DNA of 64,000 nt, taken from NCBI GenBank assembly GCA_963576785.1, contig OY756146.1, positions 1,612,001-1,676,000 on the forward strand, in the 5' to 3' direction. Both the position numbers and the translations under genes were made by a program. This stretch comes from Chlorophyllum brunneum (taxonomy: Eukaryota; Basidiomycota; Agaricomycetes; Agaricales; Agaricaceae). Positions 10,929 through 21,952 of this stretch are shown in pieces. Below the pieces are notes generated by a model. That model saw nothing but the letters and a program-made list of their open reading frames with translations, was not told where the DNA came from and did no database searches. How positions within the stretch are numbered: position 1 is the stretch's first letter; every line of letters begins with the position of its first letter.

Positions 10929-13395
10929 TCAGGGATCGCTATTGACGACTTGAATCACATGTTCCTCAACATGTACATCCCCAGATATCCCATTGATCAA
11001 CCGTGTCTTTTCAGTTTCGTTCCTCAAGGCAGCCTCACCTACCATGGCATGGTCCGGGTGCGGAGGTTTGAAGTTCGCGAGCTGATACTCAATCTGTTCA
11101 TCGAAGATTGCCTGCTCACAGGAGGCGGCAACAAACCCGAGGAATGGAGGTGATGGATTTAATGGACGGGTGCAGAACTCGGGGTGGGCCTGTAGGCCGA
11201 TGAAAAATGGATGATCTACGTCACAAGTCGCAAGCAATCAGACGGAAGTCAAGCACTGTTTCCAAGAGGGACTTACCCTTGAGTTCAAGAACCTGCATAC
11301 GTTCACCCTGCTCATCCTTACCAATGAATGGCAAACCACTCTTTTCTAGCCTGTCGACGTACTGAGGATTGACCTCATAACGATGCCTATGGCGTTCCCA
11401 AAGCTTTGCCGCTCCGCCATATAACTTCCGAACCTTCGACCATTTCGTGTTGTCAGGCTCAAAGACAGTAGGACGAAGTCCAAGGCGCATGGTACCGCCC
11501 ATGTGGGTGCGAGAGATTTCGGGCATGAATATAATTACAGGATGCTCGGTGTCGGGGTTGAACTCAGTGGAAGTGGCACCTGTTGTGACAGCCGGGTGAG
11601 AGGTACCGAAAACAGTTGGTAAAAAACGCCCTCACCTGAAACTTCCAAGACAGTACGGGTCCACTCGACAACTGCGAGTTGGAAACCGAGGCAGATACCG
11701 AGGAATGGTACTTTCTGCTCGCGGGCATACTTGATGGCAAGCATCATACCCTCAGTCCCACGTATTCCGAAGCCTCCTGGTACAAGAATGCCACTAGTCA
11801 CCTCAGTCCTTGTATTTTTCGAGATCAGAGAAGACCTTACCCAGCGCCAACAACGGCGCGCCATGCGTCGTGATATTTTGCAGGATTCGACTCCTGTGTT
11901 TCAGGTTCCAGATCCGATGATTCTACCCACTGCACTCAATCATCAGTACGGTCATATGGAAGGGGGAGAAAAAAGACAGACGTGAATGATCAGCTTCCGG
12001 TGGACTCTGAATGCGGAATGCTCTAATGCTTTCATGACAGACATGTATGAGTCCTTCAAGTCTGTGTATTTTCCAACTAACGCAATCGACACAGTATCAA
12101 AGAGTCGCTCCTGACTGCTCACGGCAGTTAGCAAAGCCCTTGCCTACCCGAGAGAAAAGCTCACCCAGCAGTCAACTCCTTCCAGCGCTTTTCTAAGGAT
12201 CTGCCCTTGGAAACCATCGCTTCCGGAATATCGAGCTTGTCGAGGCGCAAGCGCTTTTTGAGATATCCCACAATCCCTTGAGACTGAAGCAAGAGAGGGA
12301 CGTGATAAACGGAAGACACGTCATGAACCCCAAACACTTGCTCGGAGCTGACGTGACAGAACATGGAGATCTTGTCTTTTGTAGCAGCATTAAGCGGTTG
12401 AGGTACGATAAGCCGGCATGCAATCTGGGTGGACAATGTGTGAGAGGGTGGATTTTGTAAGTAGAGGGGTGGACGTACTAGATCAGGAAGTAAACCAAGA
12501 CCTCTGAGGGAATGGACCGTGGTCTGTGTAGGTTTCGTTTTTTGTTCTCCATGCATGTCCGGTACCAGCGAGACGTGAATCAAAGCAAAGTTTTCGTAAC
12601 CAACACGAAACTGGAATTGGCGCATGGCTTCGACAAATGGCGCAGACTCGATATCCCCAACAGTTCCCCCCAACTAGATATCTGTCAGAAGCATACTGAA
12701 AGCCAGTATATTTCCAAAAGCTCACCTCAACAATACAGACATCCGGTTCCTCATCAGTATCGTCAACTGGGATCTTCGAAACGCGTTCAATCCAATCCTG
12801 AATGGCGTTCGTGATATGGGGGACAATCTAAGGCAGAGGCATGAGACCCTCCCGAAGAACGCGTCAAATGCATTCATACTTGAACGGTTTTGCCCAGATA
12901 CTCTCCTTTCCTCTATAGGCGTCTAACACGTAAGCTTTTGGCTTCCCACAAAACATGGCAGCGAACCTCTTTCTCAATGACCTCCCTATAGATTTTTCCC
13001 GTCGTGATGTTATTATCTCGGGACAGAGTGACGTCCAGGTATCTTTCGTAGTTACCCAAATCCAAATCAACTTCCCCTCCATCGTTGAGGGTGTATACCT
13101 CGCCTTGATAAGATCGGTTTAGTTTGATCCCTTGGCCACTCCTGTGTGGCATCTTGCTGCTTACCATGCTCAGTCGGCCTCATGGTGCCTGCATCAATAT
13201 TCATGTAAGGATCGATCTTGATGGCAGTGACCTTAAGGCCAGTTGTTTTCAGCAAGAGACCAGTGGACGAAGCTGGACAACGCGGATTGGATTCGATTAT
13301 TGGAGACAGATGGCTAATTTATGACAGGTCGCACCAATGACACCCTTCCCGATGCCACTCACGACACCTCCTGATACGAGAATATACTTCGTCAT
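10929..13395 (-). CDS. URA7: CTP synthase (glutamine-hydrolysing)
   Basis: The enzyme makes CTP from UTP, ATP and glutamine in the cytoplasm, the last step of pyrimidine nucleotide synthesis. The N-terminus [19 protein letters not shown] (P-loop of the synthetase domain) starts at 13395. It is followed by [18 protein letters not shown], the [16 protein letters not shown] block, GGTVGDIES and [16 protein letters not shown]. The glutamine amidotransferase domain has the GICLGFQ nucleophile cysteine and the HPEF histidine/glutamate near the end. About nine or ten exons are needed. Intron 1 is 13273-13334 and intron 2 is 13104-13164. One exon is only about 31 nt (…GEYLGKTVQ). All family blocks are present, so the gene looks intact. 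Its start faces the hydroquinone reductase gene across about 710 bp. Confidence 0.96.
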
Positions 13396-13980
13396 GGTCG
13401 TGGATGGAAAGGCGGATGACGATGGCGAGGATGACTGCGAGGCTGCAGCGGGACGAGAAATTTGCCGGCTTGTTATTTCTGGCTGACTTGATGCCGAGAC
13501 TTATCTGTGGCTGTGCACCTCCCATTCTCAACCAACCGCCGGTATGTTTTCCAATTAAGCTTGAGTTCTGAAATTACAAAATTATAATCCCTCGACTGGG
13601 CCTTGGGCCTCGTAGCGTGACTGCTTTCGACCATTAACCAAGCCAATTGGTGCCCAAAACCCAGAACCACACGTGATCATTCTTCGAACGACCACCTTTT
13701 GTCATCTTCTACTGCGGTCCCTTGTCGACAGCCTCCATAAGACCACACCTGCGAGCAGAGAACACGCCCCCACCTTGTTTGGACAGATCTAAACAACCAG
13801 AATGCTCATGAACGGACAAGGATATTCCGTCGGTCAGCTCTTTCCCAGTCCACCTCACCCATTTATTCATATTCCTTGGGCGAGCTTAGTGAGAACGCTA
13901 AGCCAAGCTGAGATCATCACCACAAAGACCTTGCGGGCACGTGCAAGGCCTTTTGGGAAATCCTATCACGGACCCAGACC

Positions 13981-13990
13981 AATATATATA
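13981..13990 (+). promoter_or_regulatory. TATA-like box of the hydroquinone reductase gene
   Basis: AATATATATA lies about 120 bp before the chosen ATG at 14108. It favours that start over the upstream in-frame ATG at 13802. Confidence 0.45.
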
Positions 13991-14107
13991 CCCTATGTCT
14001 CTCAGACCCACTTCTTCTCCACCTCTCTTCCTCGACACTCCCCCAAACCCCTGACATCGCTTCCACATACAAAGCCTAATAATCTTCACTTTGCATCTCA
14101 AAGAAAT

Positions 14108-15757
14108 ATGAGTACTAGTAGAGATGTTTCCAATCAGTCCGACATTGCCAAGATGAAGACCGAGGGAGATGGCTCGTTTAAGCGGTTGGATGCTTCATTC
14201 CGCAATTCTATTGCTCCTGGAACGAAGTTCGAGCCCGAAGTTGGTACGTAGTCACGGATGTCCGGAACTCTGACATCTGATTTTCGATGGCCATTCACAG
14301 ACCGTTATCATCTCTACGTCTCCCTCGCTTGCCGTGAGTGAAATCGTAACCGATGTCGTCATACCTCGCCTAATCGCCTTCGTCTAATAGCATGGGCTAC
14401 CAGGACACTTATCTTCCGCAAGCTGAAAGGTCTCGAAGACATTATTCGTAGGTCTATCTTTGCTGCTCTAAGCCAGTACCATTATCACCTGTCCCACTGC
14501 CCTCTACATGCTGGCCAAGCTTGCAAGTGGGCAGAGCGGAATTACATCCGGAATCGTTCCTTACTCTCCCGCTTATCTGACTGAATATGTATTGATGTGT
14601 AATATCCGCTACAGCTGTCACGGTCGTTTCCCCGCGAATGGGTGCCAACGGTTGGCCTTTCGCTAATGTCGATTCATTCCCCGGTGCAGATGTCGATACT
14701 CTCAACAATGCACAACACATCAAAGACCTGTACATCCGTGTTCAGCCTGACTACGCGGGGAGGTAAGTCGCTTATTTCTGAATTTTGGCTTCCAGTGACA
14801 GTATTATCTCCAGGTTCACTATTCCCCTCCTCTGGGACAAGAAACTCAAGACGATCGTGAACAATGAATCTTCAGAAATAATTCGCATTTTCAATTCTGC
14901 CTTCAATCATCTTCTCCCCGCCGACAAAGCTGCTCTTGACTTTTACCCTGAAGAGCTCCGGTCGCGTATTGACGAGCTCAACGGTTGGATTTATCCCAAT
15001 ATCAATAGTGAGTACCTCTCGGATTCGTTTCTTACTCTTGGCGCTCGCACCATGATTGTTGCACCATGTGTTCGATGTGATGCATCGGTCTATCTAGATT
15101 GATCCACCCGGATATCCACACGATTCAATTTGAATGGCCCACATGAACCCTTGCTCACGTCAGGTCACCCATCACAGACGGCGTCTATAGGTCAGGATTT
15201 GCCACTTCCCAAGAAGCTTATAGCTCTGCCGTGCACGATGTCTTCAACGCCCTAGACAAAGTTGAAAAACTATTGGAAGGTAAAGACTACCTTGTTGGCG
15301 ATAGGCTCACTGAAGCCGATGTTCGACTCTGGGTTACTATCGTCAGTACTCCCCCTTTAATTCATACACCGAAACTGACTCTTCTCTCTTGTCCTTATCG
15401 ACGATCAGGTTCGTTTTGACCCCGTTTACGTTGGCCATTTTAAGTGTAACTTCCGCACTATTCGCGATGGTTATCCTGCTATAGATCTGTAAGCGCAGAT
15501 CTGAGCTTGTGCACTCCGAAAAGCAGGCTAACACCGTTAATCGATAGCTGGCTGCGCAAGCTCTATTGGAATAACGATGCCTTCAAGTCGTCTACAAGCT
15601 TTGATCACATCAAGACCCACTATTACTGGTCACATCCCTCGGTATGTTGCGATTCTTTCCCTAACTATTGGCGGGAACAAACCGTATGTCGTTTGCACAG
15701 ATCAACCCGACCAGGATCGTACCGGTTGGACCAGTCCCTGCCATTCGGCCTCTCTAA
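14108..15757 (+). CDS. Glutathionyl-hydroquinone reductase (Xi-class GST, ECM4-like)
   Basis: Xi-class transferases reductively remove glutathione from glutathionyl-hydroquinones, linking quinone detoxification to the glutathione pool. Nine exons (14108-14243, 14301-14333, 14391-14447, 14615-14762, 14814-15007, 15178-15341, 15409-15488, 15548-15641, 15701-15757) sum to 963 nt, giving 320 aa. The catalytic motif SLACPWATR is split by intron 2 (Cys of CPWA). [11 protein letters not shown] and IPLLWDKK follow, and the C-terminal helical domain has [14 protein letters not shown] and [19 protein letters not shown]. These are family signatures. Intron 3 (167 bp) is unusually long. The frame stays open up to ATG 13802, so a longer N-terminus is possible. 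The gene is convergent with the glycoprotein gene, with 206 bp between stops. Confidence 0.94.
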
Positions 15758-15963
15758 GATTTCCTCATTTGCTGAATTGGGCTACGGTACTTGTGTGAAG
15801 CCACGATGATTACCCTGGGTTAACGAGCGCCACGAGGTCTGATTACAATCGATAGGCACGTGTGAAAGTATATAGATAGTCCTTCATAGATAATCGTACC
15901 CAGGAAAAAAAAATGTCCAAGTGCAGAATACAAAAGATTTGTCCAGTGTTGGTCATTAACGCT

Positions 15964-17551
15964 TCAGAGGAGTAAGAGCGCCGCAACCATGCCAACGGTT
16001 AGTGTAGAGCCGATCGACATTGCCAGCTTATTCGTTCCATCAAACGATCCTCGCGCAGCCGAGGTTGTGCTGGCCGCAGGAGCTGAAGTTGAGGTCGAAG
16101 TCGAGATTCCAGGACGATTAGACGTCCCACCGGTCTTGATTGAAGAAGATGTTAGCGCAACTTGTATAGTCGAAAGGTGGACGATAGAGCTCGAGCTGGA
16201 AACTACCTGGGAAGATTGGCCACCGGTTGCGGCTGCAGCTGCCGGGGCCGATGTTGTCGCGGAGGTTGTGGTTACGACTAATCCGTTTCCGATGGTACTA
16301 GTCGCTACGCAAGATGAGCTGGGGGGAGCTGGGTGAGCTTCAGGTGTTACGGGTTGTCCTTGGAAGAATGTTGAAGAGCCATAGACACCCATCGGCTGCA
16401 ATGAGCAATTAGAACAATTATTTGTGGATGGAAAGATCACTGTACCTCTCCACTATCAGCTTTGCAGGCATCGAAGCCTGTCCCATAATTACCAGGCATA
16501 TTCCACGCACAACCCATCACATCATAGATATGTTCGCAAAGTTGAGCTGCTCTGGGACCGGGCTTGCAAGCCCTGAAACAGAACTCGGTGTCCGACATGA
16601 AATTCTACCGCCGCATTTGGTTGGACGACCGAGATGAAAAGTGCTCTCAATACACTCACCGTCCATTCGTGAATTTGTTCGAGATTACCAAAGGCGCTGG
16701 AGAATACCAAACCACCGATGGGGTTACCTGTCGTAAGGGATGAGATGACTAGGTCGGACCCTGGGATCAGCGTACACTCACCATTTCCGTCAGCACCGTG
16801 GGGGTCAAGCTACAGAAGTTGAGTCTAGACCAGCAAGAAGATAGATATTACTCTTCGTACCTCGCCCTATGGGGGGAAGGAATCAATACTGTTCTCCGTG
16901 TTATCTGATCGAAGCACGTACTCCCTCATCACCTTTAGGAATGTTGAGTAGCGTCAAGTCACCAGTACCTATAAAATATTTGGCTTAAGCCGCGGGCCTC
17001 GCGGCTGCGATAGGAATAGCACTCGCCAGTGATCTGCACGAAGTCCGGTGTTTGGATGAAGTGAGCACCAGTAATCGCGCCGTCGGGAATCAAACGAGTT
17101 CCTTTCCCACTCTAGCATTCTATAGTAAGAACGTTAATAATATTGAGAGATTGATGTGTTTCACCTTTGTGCACCACGATACTTCTTCTCTCTGGTAAAA
17201 CACGTATATCTATTGCAGTGCTTATATATGATGTAAAACAAGCATACCTCGGTATTACCAATTACGGAGCCAGGACCAGGATTCATAGGTGCATAAAGAC
17301 AAAAATCATCCACAGCGTTGACTGTATGCATCATTCAGTTTTAGAGATCAACATCAATTGAATAGTCGATCCATCTGCTCACCATAGGCATTCTGACACA
17401 TCGAAGTCTGACTAGATTGTGTACCACATTTATTTGTGCCGGCTTGTCCCTGCTGAGTTTTGTCCGGCGCAGTATCGGGGAGGAGTTGGGAGTAGGCGCA
17501 GGTGGCGAGGTAGCCGGAGAGAAGGATCAGGGTCTGAAATCTGCGGACCAT
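15964..17551 (-). CDS. Secreted MAG/DHA1-like glycoprotein, probably GPI-anchored
   Basis: The protein starts with a signal peptide (MVRRFQTLILLSGYLATCAYS) and ends with a long Ser/Thr/Ala-rich stalk and a hydrophobic tail (…TVGMVAALLLL) that fits a GPI-anchor signal, so it is likely at the cell surface or in the wall. The cysteine-containing core (VNAVDDFCLYAP, GKGTRLIPDGAITGAHF, DFVQITGTGDLTLLNIPKG, DPHGADGNGNP, FCFRACKPGPRAAQLCEH, GCAWNMPGNY) resembles fungal proteins annotated as macrophage-activating glycoprotein or, in Cryptococcus, DHA1. Molecular function is unknown. Ten exons are read. One appears to be a 6-nt exon (16861-16866), and one intron (16969-17026) has a GC donor. The family call rests on memory of these motifs. 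Confidence 0.8.
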
Positions 17552-18708
17552 CGTAGCAGTTCCTCGGAAAGTGTAATTAGAGTGATTGTAAGGTGTAGAA
17601 TAAGACTTGGCAGGTGGGAGGAGGAAAGAAGAGGGACAGAACTGTCGCCCGCGGCCTGTAGGGAATTTATATCATGGAACAGGAACGAGGAAGAACCCGC
17701 TGACCTTTGCGAGCCCATCACCTCTCATGCCTCTCTTGCGGCTGCTTAAAATAGGACGTCATCAAGGCTAATATAGCCCGCTTCCGGCTCGTATGTCAGC
17801 GGATTGGCTGATTTGAGTCACGTGTGGACTGCTGAAACGAAAATAGGGCATCTCTGCCCTTCTCTTCGTCTTCAGCGGTCCTGCTGAAGGAGATCTAAAT
17901 GATGTGCGGTTCCCGCCAATGGCGCTGAGCAGTTCCTAGTCATGTGCTCAACAACAAAGTCGTGGGAAGCTCAGGGTAGCAAGCGTAAACCGCAAAACAT
18001 ATTACGGAATGCTGTGCTGTCTACTCCGTGCTCTTCTCCTGGATTATCGGGTGAGTCCAAAACCTAGTAATCCTTCTTTCTCTGCTGTTTCTCATGAATA
18101 TTGTTCAGTTCCTGAAAACAACCTAATAAATTCCGGTATCGCCAAGGGATCGCGCAGCAGGCGGTCAGTACATTTTTCAAAAGGGTCGCTTGCACATGGT
18201 TTGATGATTGCCTCCAGCTTGAAGTGTGCTTCTGTGCTCCTGCTAGCATACCAATTGGACCACCCTGTTTTTCCATCAGATCAAAATGACAATCTCGGTG
18301 GATTGCTGTGGTTAAACTTTGCTGCCTTGTGATCCTAACAATGGCACAGGAGTCAAGCATGCGCTCTGAGTTCGTTAGCCGGGGTCACTACGTCAAACTC
18401 TGAGCAAATATGGACGTGTCGCTTGAGTCCACCAGGTGGGGCTGCCGATCCCATCGTACAGGTAGCCTGAAATGATGCGGTACTGTAAAGTCCGGATCGC
18501 CACTAGGAAGGAGTGAATTGCCGAGGATATCTCAGTGCGAGCATTCGATAACTCGTAGTGACCATCAGCAAAAAAGAAGATCACTTTCAAGATCTGATTC
18601 ATGTCAATGAGATCTCTGGGTTCTGTAGGTAACTCCAGCTATTCACCCTTCGGGAAATACTTAAAGCCTCTGAAATCCTTCTGTAGATGCATTCGTTCCC
18701 TTTCCACC
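17552..18708. other. Divergent intergenic region between MAG-like and P450 genes
   Basis: About 1.16 kb are shared by two divergent genes. Short ORFs in it have no recognisable product. It should contain both promoters. Apart from the TATA-like box on the glycoprotein side I see no clear site for the P450. Confidence 0.5.
17665..17671 (-). promoter_or_regulatory. TATA box of the MAG-like gene
   Basis: On the minus strand this reads TATAAAT (within GATATAAATTCC), 114 bp upstream of the ATG at 17551, a normal fungal spacing. Confidence 0.5.
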
Positions 18709-20635
18709 ATGATTGCAGAGACGCTTAACAACTTTGTCGCAAACGCCGACGTCAAGACCGCGGTCTATGCTATCCCTGCTGCCGTCCTTCTTTTTCACGT
18801 TGTACCATGGCTCTTAGATCCTCATGGCATTCGCAAATACCCCGGCCCCCTCTTTGCCAAGTTCACCGATGCCTGGTTGGCATGGACTTCCAAGCACGGC
18901 CATCGCTCTGAAATCATTCACGACTACCACTTAAAATACGGTGCGTCCAATATGCCTTGAATTAGCACATCACCATACTGACGGAGCCGTTTCATCATTA
19001 CTATATGCGATAATCAGGCCCCATCGTCCGTATTGCTCCCAACCATGTCTCCGTCGCTGATCCTGCGGCACTCAACTCCATCTACGGTCACGGTAGTGGA
19101 ACACTCAAATCCGACTTTTACGATGCCTTCGTCTCTATGGAACGTGGTCTTTTCAACGTCAGAGATCGTCATGAACACACCCGTAAACGTAAAATCATCT
19201 CCCACATCTTCTCACAAAAGGCCGTCATCGGATTCGAGCCCAAGATTACCATGTATGTTAGTCAGTTCCTGCACCAGTGGGACCGTCTCTGTGAGATGGC
19301 TGCCAAGGGAATGTCTGGTGATGAGGGTGAAGGTGGCTGGGAAGGGAAGAACGGCAGACTCTATCTCGATGTCTTACCCTGTAAGTTTGTGTTCAACGTT
19401 TTAGTTCCAATTGCAGCACTGACACTCGCAACACAGGGATGAACTACCTTGCGTTCGATATGATTGGTGATCTTGCCTTCGGTGAACCTTTCGGTATGCT
19501 CGCTGCTGCCAAGGATATGGCCCTTGTCCCCAAGGACCAGGAGAGCATGATGAACTCTTACGGAAAGGAGGCCAAACAGGAGGACACTGTCAGCGTCCCT
19601 GTCATCAACGTCTTCAACAACCGTGGTGAATTCAACTTGACTATGAGCGCTATCCCTCCTCGCTGGCGTCCTTTCGCTCGCCGTCTGCCCGGTCTCGCTC
19701 AAGGTTCTAGGGACGTCAAGACAGTTGCTGGTATTGCCGTTGCAGCTGTCTCCAAACGTCTGGCTAGCCCCACTGATCGTGTTGATCTGTTGAGCAAGCT
19801 ACAAAGTGGACGTGATGCGAATGGTAACCCTATGGGTCGTGATGAACTGACCGCCGAAGCTCTTACCCTCCTCATCGCTGGCTCCGATACTACGTCCAAG
19901 TAAGTTATTACGCGATTTAGCACAGTTCCCATGGCGTTAACGCTATTCTCTCTCTCAGCTCAACCTGTGCCATCCTGTACCACCTTGCTGCCAACCGCAA
20001 ATGTCAAGAGAAGCTCCAGAAGGAACTTGATGAGCAGCTCGGCACTGAAGATGAACTCGTTGCCACCGCCGAACAAGTCAAGCGTCTTCCCTACCTCGAT
20101 GCTTGCATCAATGAAGGTCTTCGTATCCACTCCACCTCCGGTATTGGTCTCCCCCGTATTGCACCCGAAGGTGGTTTGGAAGTCTTGGGCGAGCACTTCC
20201 CTGAGGGAACTATCCTCTCCGTGCCCAGCTACTCGATCCACCGCGACACCAAGGTCTGGGGAGACGACTTTGAAACATTCCGTCCGGAACGTTGGTTCGA
20301 TGGTGATCTGGCTGCCATGAACAAGGCTTTCAACCCTTACTCTGTTGGACCTCGGTATGTGTTGTACCTCCCTGAGTCTTGTGCCAAGGTCTGACGCATT
20401 TTTGTTAGGGCCTGTGTCGGTCGTAACCTCGCTGCTCTGGAGCTGCAAGTTATCATCGCGTCCATTATGCGTCGCTTCGACATTGACCTGGAATACGAAG
20501 GCCAAATTGTAAGTTGAACGAACATTGGGTAGTGTCGAACGGACTGAAATAACTGTGCCCTAGATGGAAATCCGTGAAGGGTTCTTGAGAAAACCGCTCC
20601 ATGCCAGGCTCGGCATCAAGCGTAGGGACCTTTAA
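18709..20635 (+). CDS. Cytochrome P450, CYP53-like (benzoate 4-monooxygenase type)
   Basis: CYP53 enzymes hydroxylate benzoate and related aromatic acids at the para position, in the ER with NADPH-P450 reductase. Six exons (18709-18940, 19018-19380, 19437-19899, 19959-20354, 20409-20508, 20564-20635) sum to 1,626 nt, giving 541 aa. An N-terminal hydrophobic anchor (VYAIPAAVLLFHVVPWLL) is followed by the proline hinge (KYPGPLFAKF). The I-helix AGSDTTS, the K-helix EGLR (ExxR), PERW and the heme loop PYSVGPRACVGRNLA, with its ligand cysteine, are all present. HEHTRKRKIISHIFSQ is typical of CYP53. The ATG at 18709 has a good context (CCACCATG). An in-frame ATG 108 nt earlier is less likely. Substrate is inferred from family resemblance only. 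Confidence 0.93.
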
Positions 20636-20946
20636 ATAGTAGCGTGGGCAAGGAGAGTGGAGACGGATCTGGTGGGAACATGGACGATGTTTTTTTCTCG
20701 TCATAATTCTAGGTATCGTTATAATGTGTGCATGTAGTATTAGAGAGTGGCAAATGCATAGACTGCGCCGGTAGCGGATGGGCAGACAGGCACAATAAGG
20801 GGAAAGTGAGGGGTGGGACAGTCTGGATAAGTCAGAGCCTGTTGATCAGGTGTTCTACAAATGGCCCAGTAGCTGCGCTTGGAAGGAAACGGACATCCCA
20901 TGTCCTAACCACCACCTACTTTTCTGCGTCCTTAGCACCTACACCC

Positions 20947-21952
20947 ATGTCCGACCCAAGCTCAAGCCCCCCGTCTCCCGTGGGCTCGCCCCCGCTCATC
21001 CTCGCCTTTCTCGCCATTGGCATATTCTCTGCCGCCATGATTGCCGTGTTTGGTTGGCGACGGGTACAATTCGGAAGAGACTTTGGACATCACCGGGCTG
21101 GTGGGGCCAGGGCTACTCGGATGCGCGGTTCTGACGCAACAGACAACGCCAGGGAGGGGGCAGGTTGTTCAAAGCTGGGTGAAAAGCCTGTCCTGTGGGA
21201 GGTATGGGTGGATCGGGGATCCAAGGCGGACAATGTGGACTATGGATGCTGGGAGAGCGTTATGGTGTGTACCTATTCACCTCTGTGGTTTATCCGAGAT
21301 TGCGCGGGATTGAGGTTTAGACTCGGGCTTCTCAGCTTCTGTTGGTCGTGTTTGATAAAGTGCTGATATCCTTCCTTCTACACAGCCCCTTGCTGTCCTG
21401 TCAAGTCCACAAGGCACCTCTGCTCGCGCATGTACCACAAGCACGACCCCATCGCATATCACGTCCAACAACTTGCCATTGACTCCACCCACCCGATCAC
21501 CAATTCCACGCCCAAGGCGGACACCACCCTCTCTCTTCCCGCTACATCTTCGTACCGGAAACGCAACAGGCAATCCATTAACATCCACCGACACGAATCG
21601 ACACGGAACGCGCGAACCAGGAAGTAGGGAAATGGAAGCTGTGGAACGGAAGATAGCGCAAGTTGTTATCATAGTCGAAATGCCATCTTTGGCTTCGTCT
21701 CGACGCCGCCATCACCTTCCTCCGCAGTGCTCCGAACATCAAAGGAGCCTCAGCATCCGTTCTGGGTCAGAAACCCTGGTTGAATCCCATGACAAGATGA
21801 GGGAAAATCTCCTAGGCATGGATTACAATGGGGGTGAATTCCAATACAGCATCGGCGTCCATAATTCCCCTTGGCCCGTGTCAACGAAATCCGACCCCGA
21901 CACGACGGCCACACGGATATCTCAGCTTTCTGATAAAAAAGTGTTGACATGA
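20947..21952 (+). CDS. Small single-pass membrane protein, unknown function
   Basis: I do not recognise a named family. The N-terminus is MSDPSSSPPSPVGSPP, followed by one clear membrane segment (LILAFLAIGIFSAAMIAVFGW, residues about 17-37) and then a basic stretch (RRVQFGR). EKPVLWEVWVD, before the splice site, looks like a conserved block. A 121-bp intron (21265-21385, GTGTGT…ACACAG) joins to a Pro/Thr/Arg-rich second exon. The second exon includes a more ordered patch (EMEAVERKIAQVVIIVEMPS). The two exons sum to 885 nt, giving 294 aa. Proteins with a short luminal Ser/Pro head, one membrane helix and a WEVW-type motif occur as hypotheticals in mushroom genomes. The gene follows the P450 in the same direction, 311 bp after its stop. 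Confidence 0.6.
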
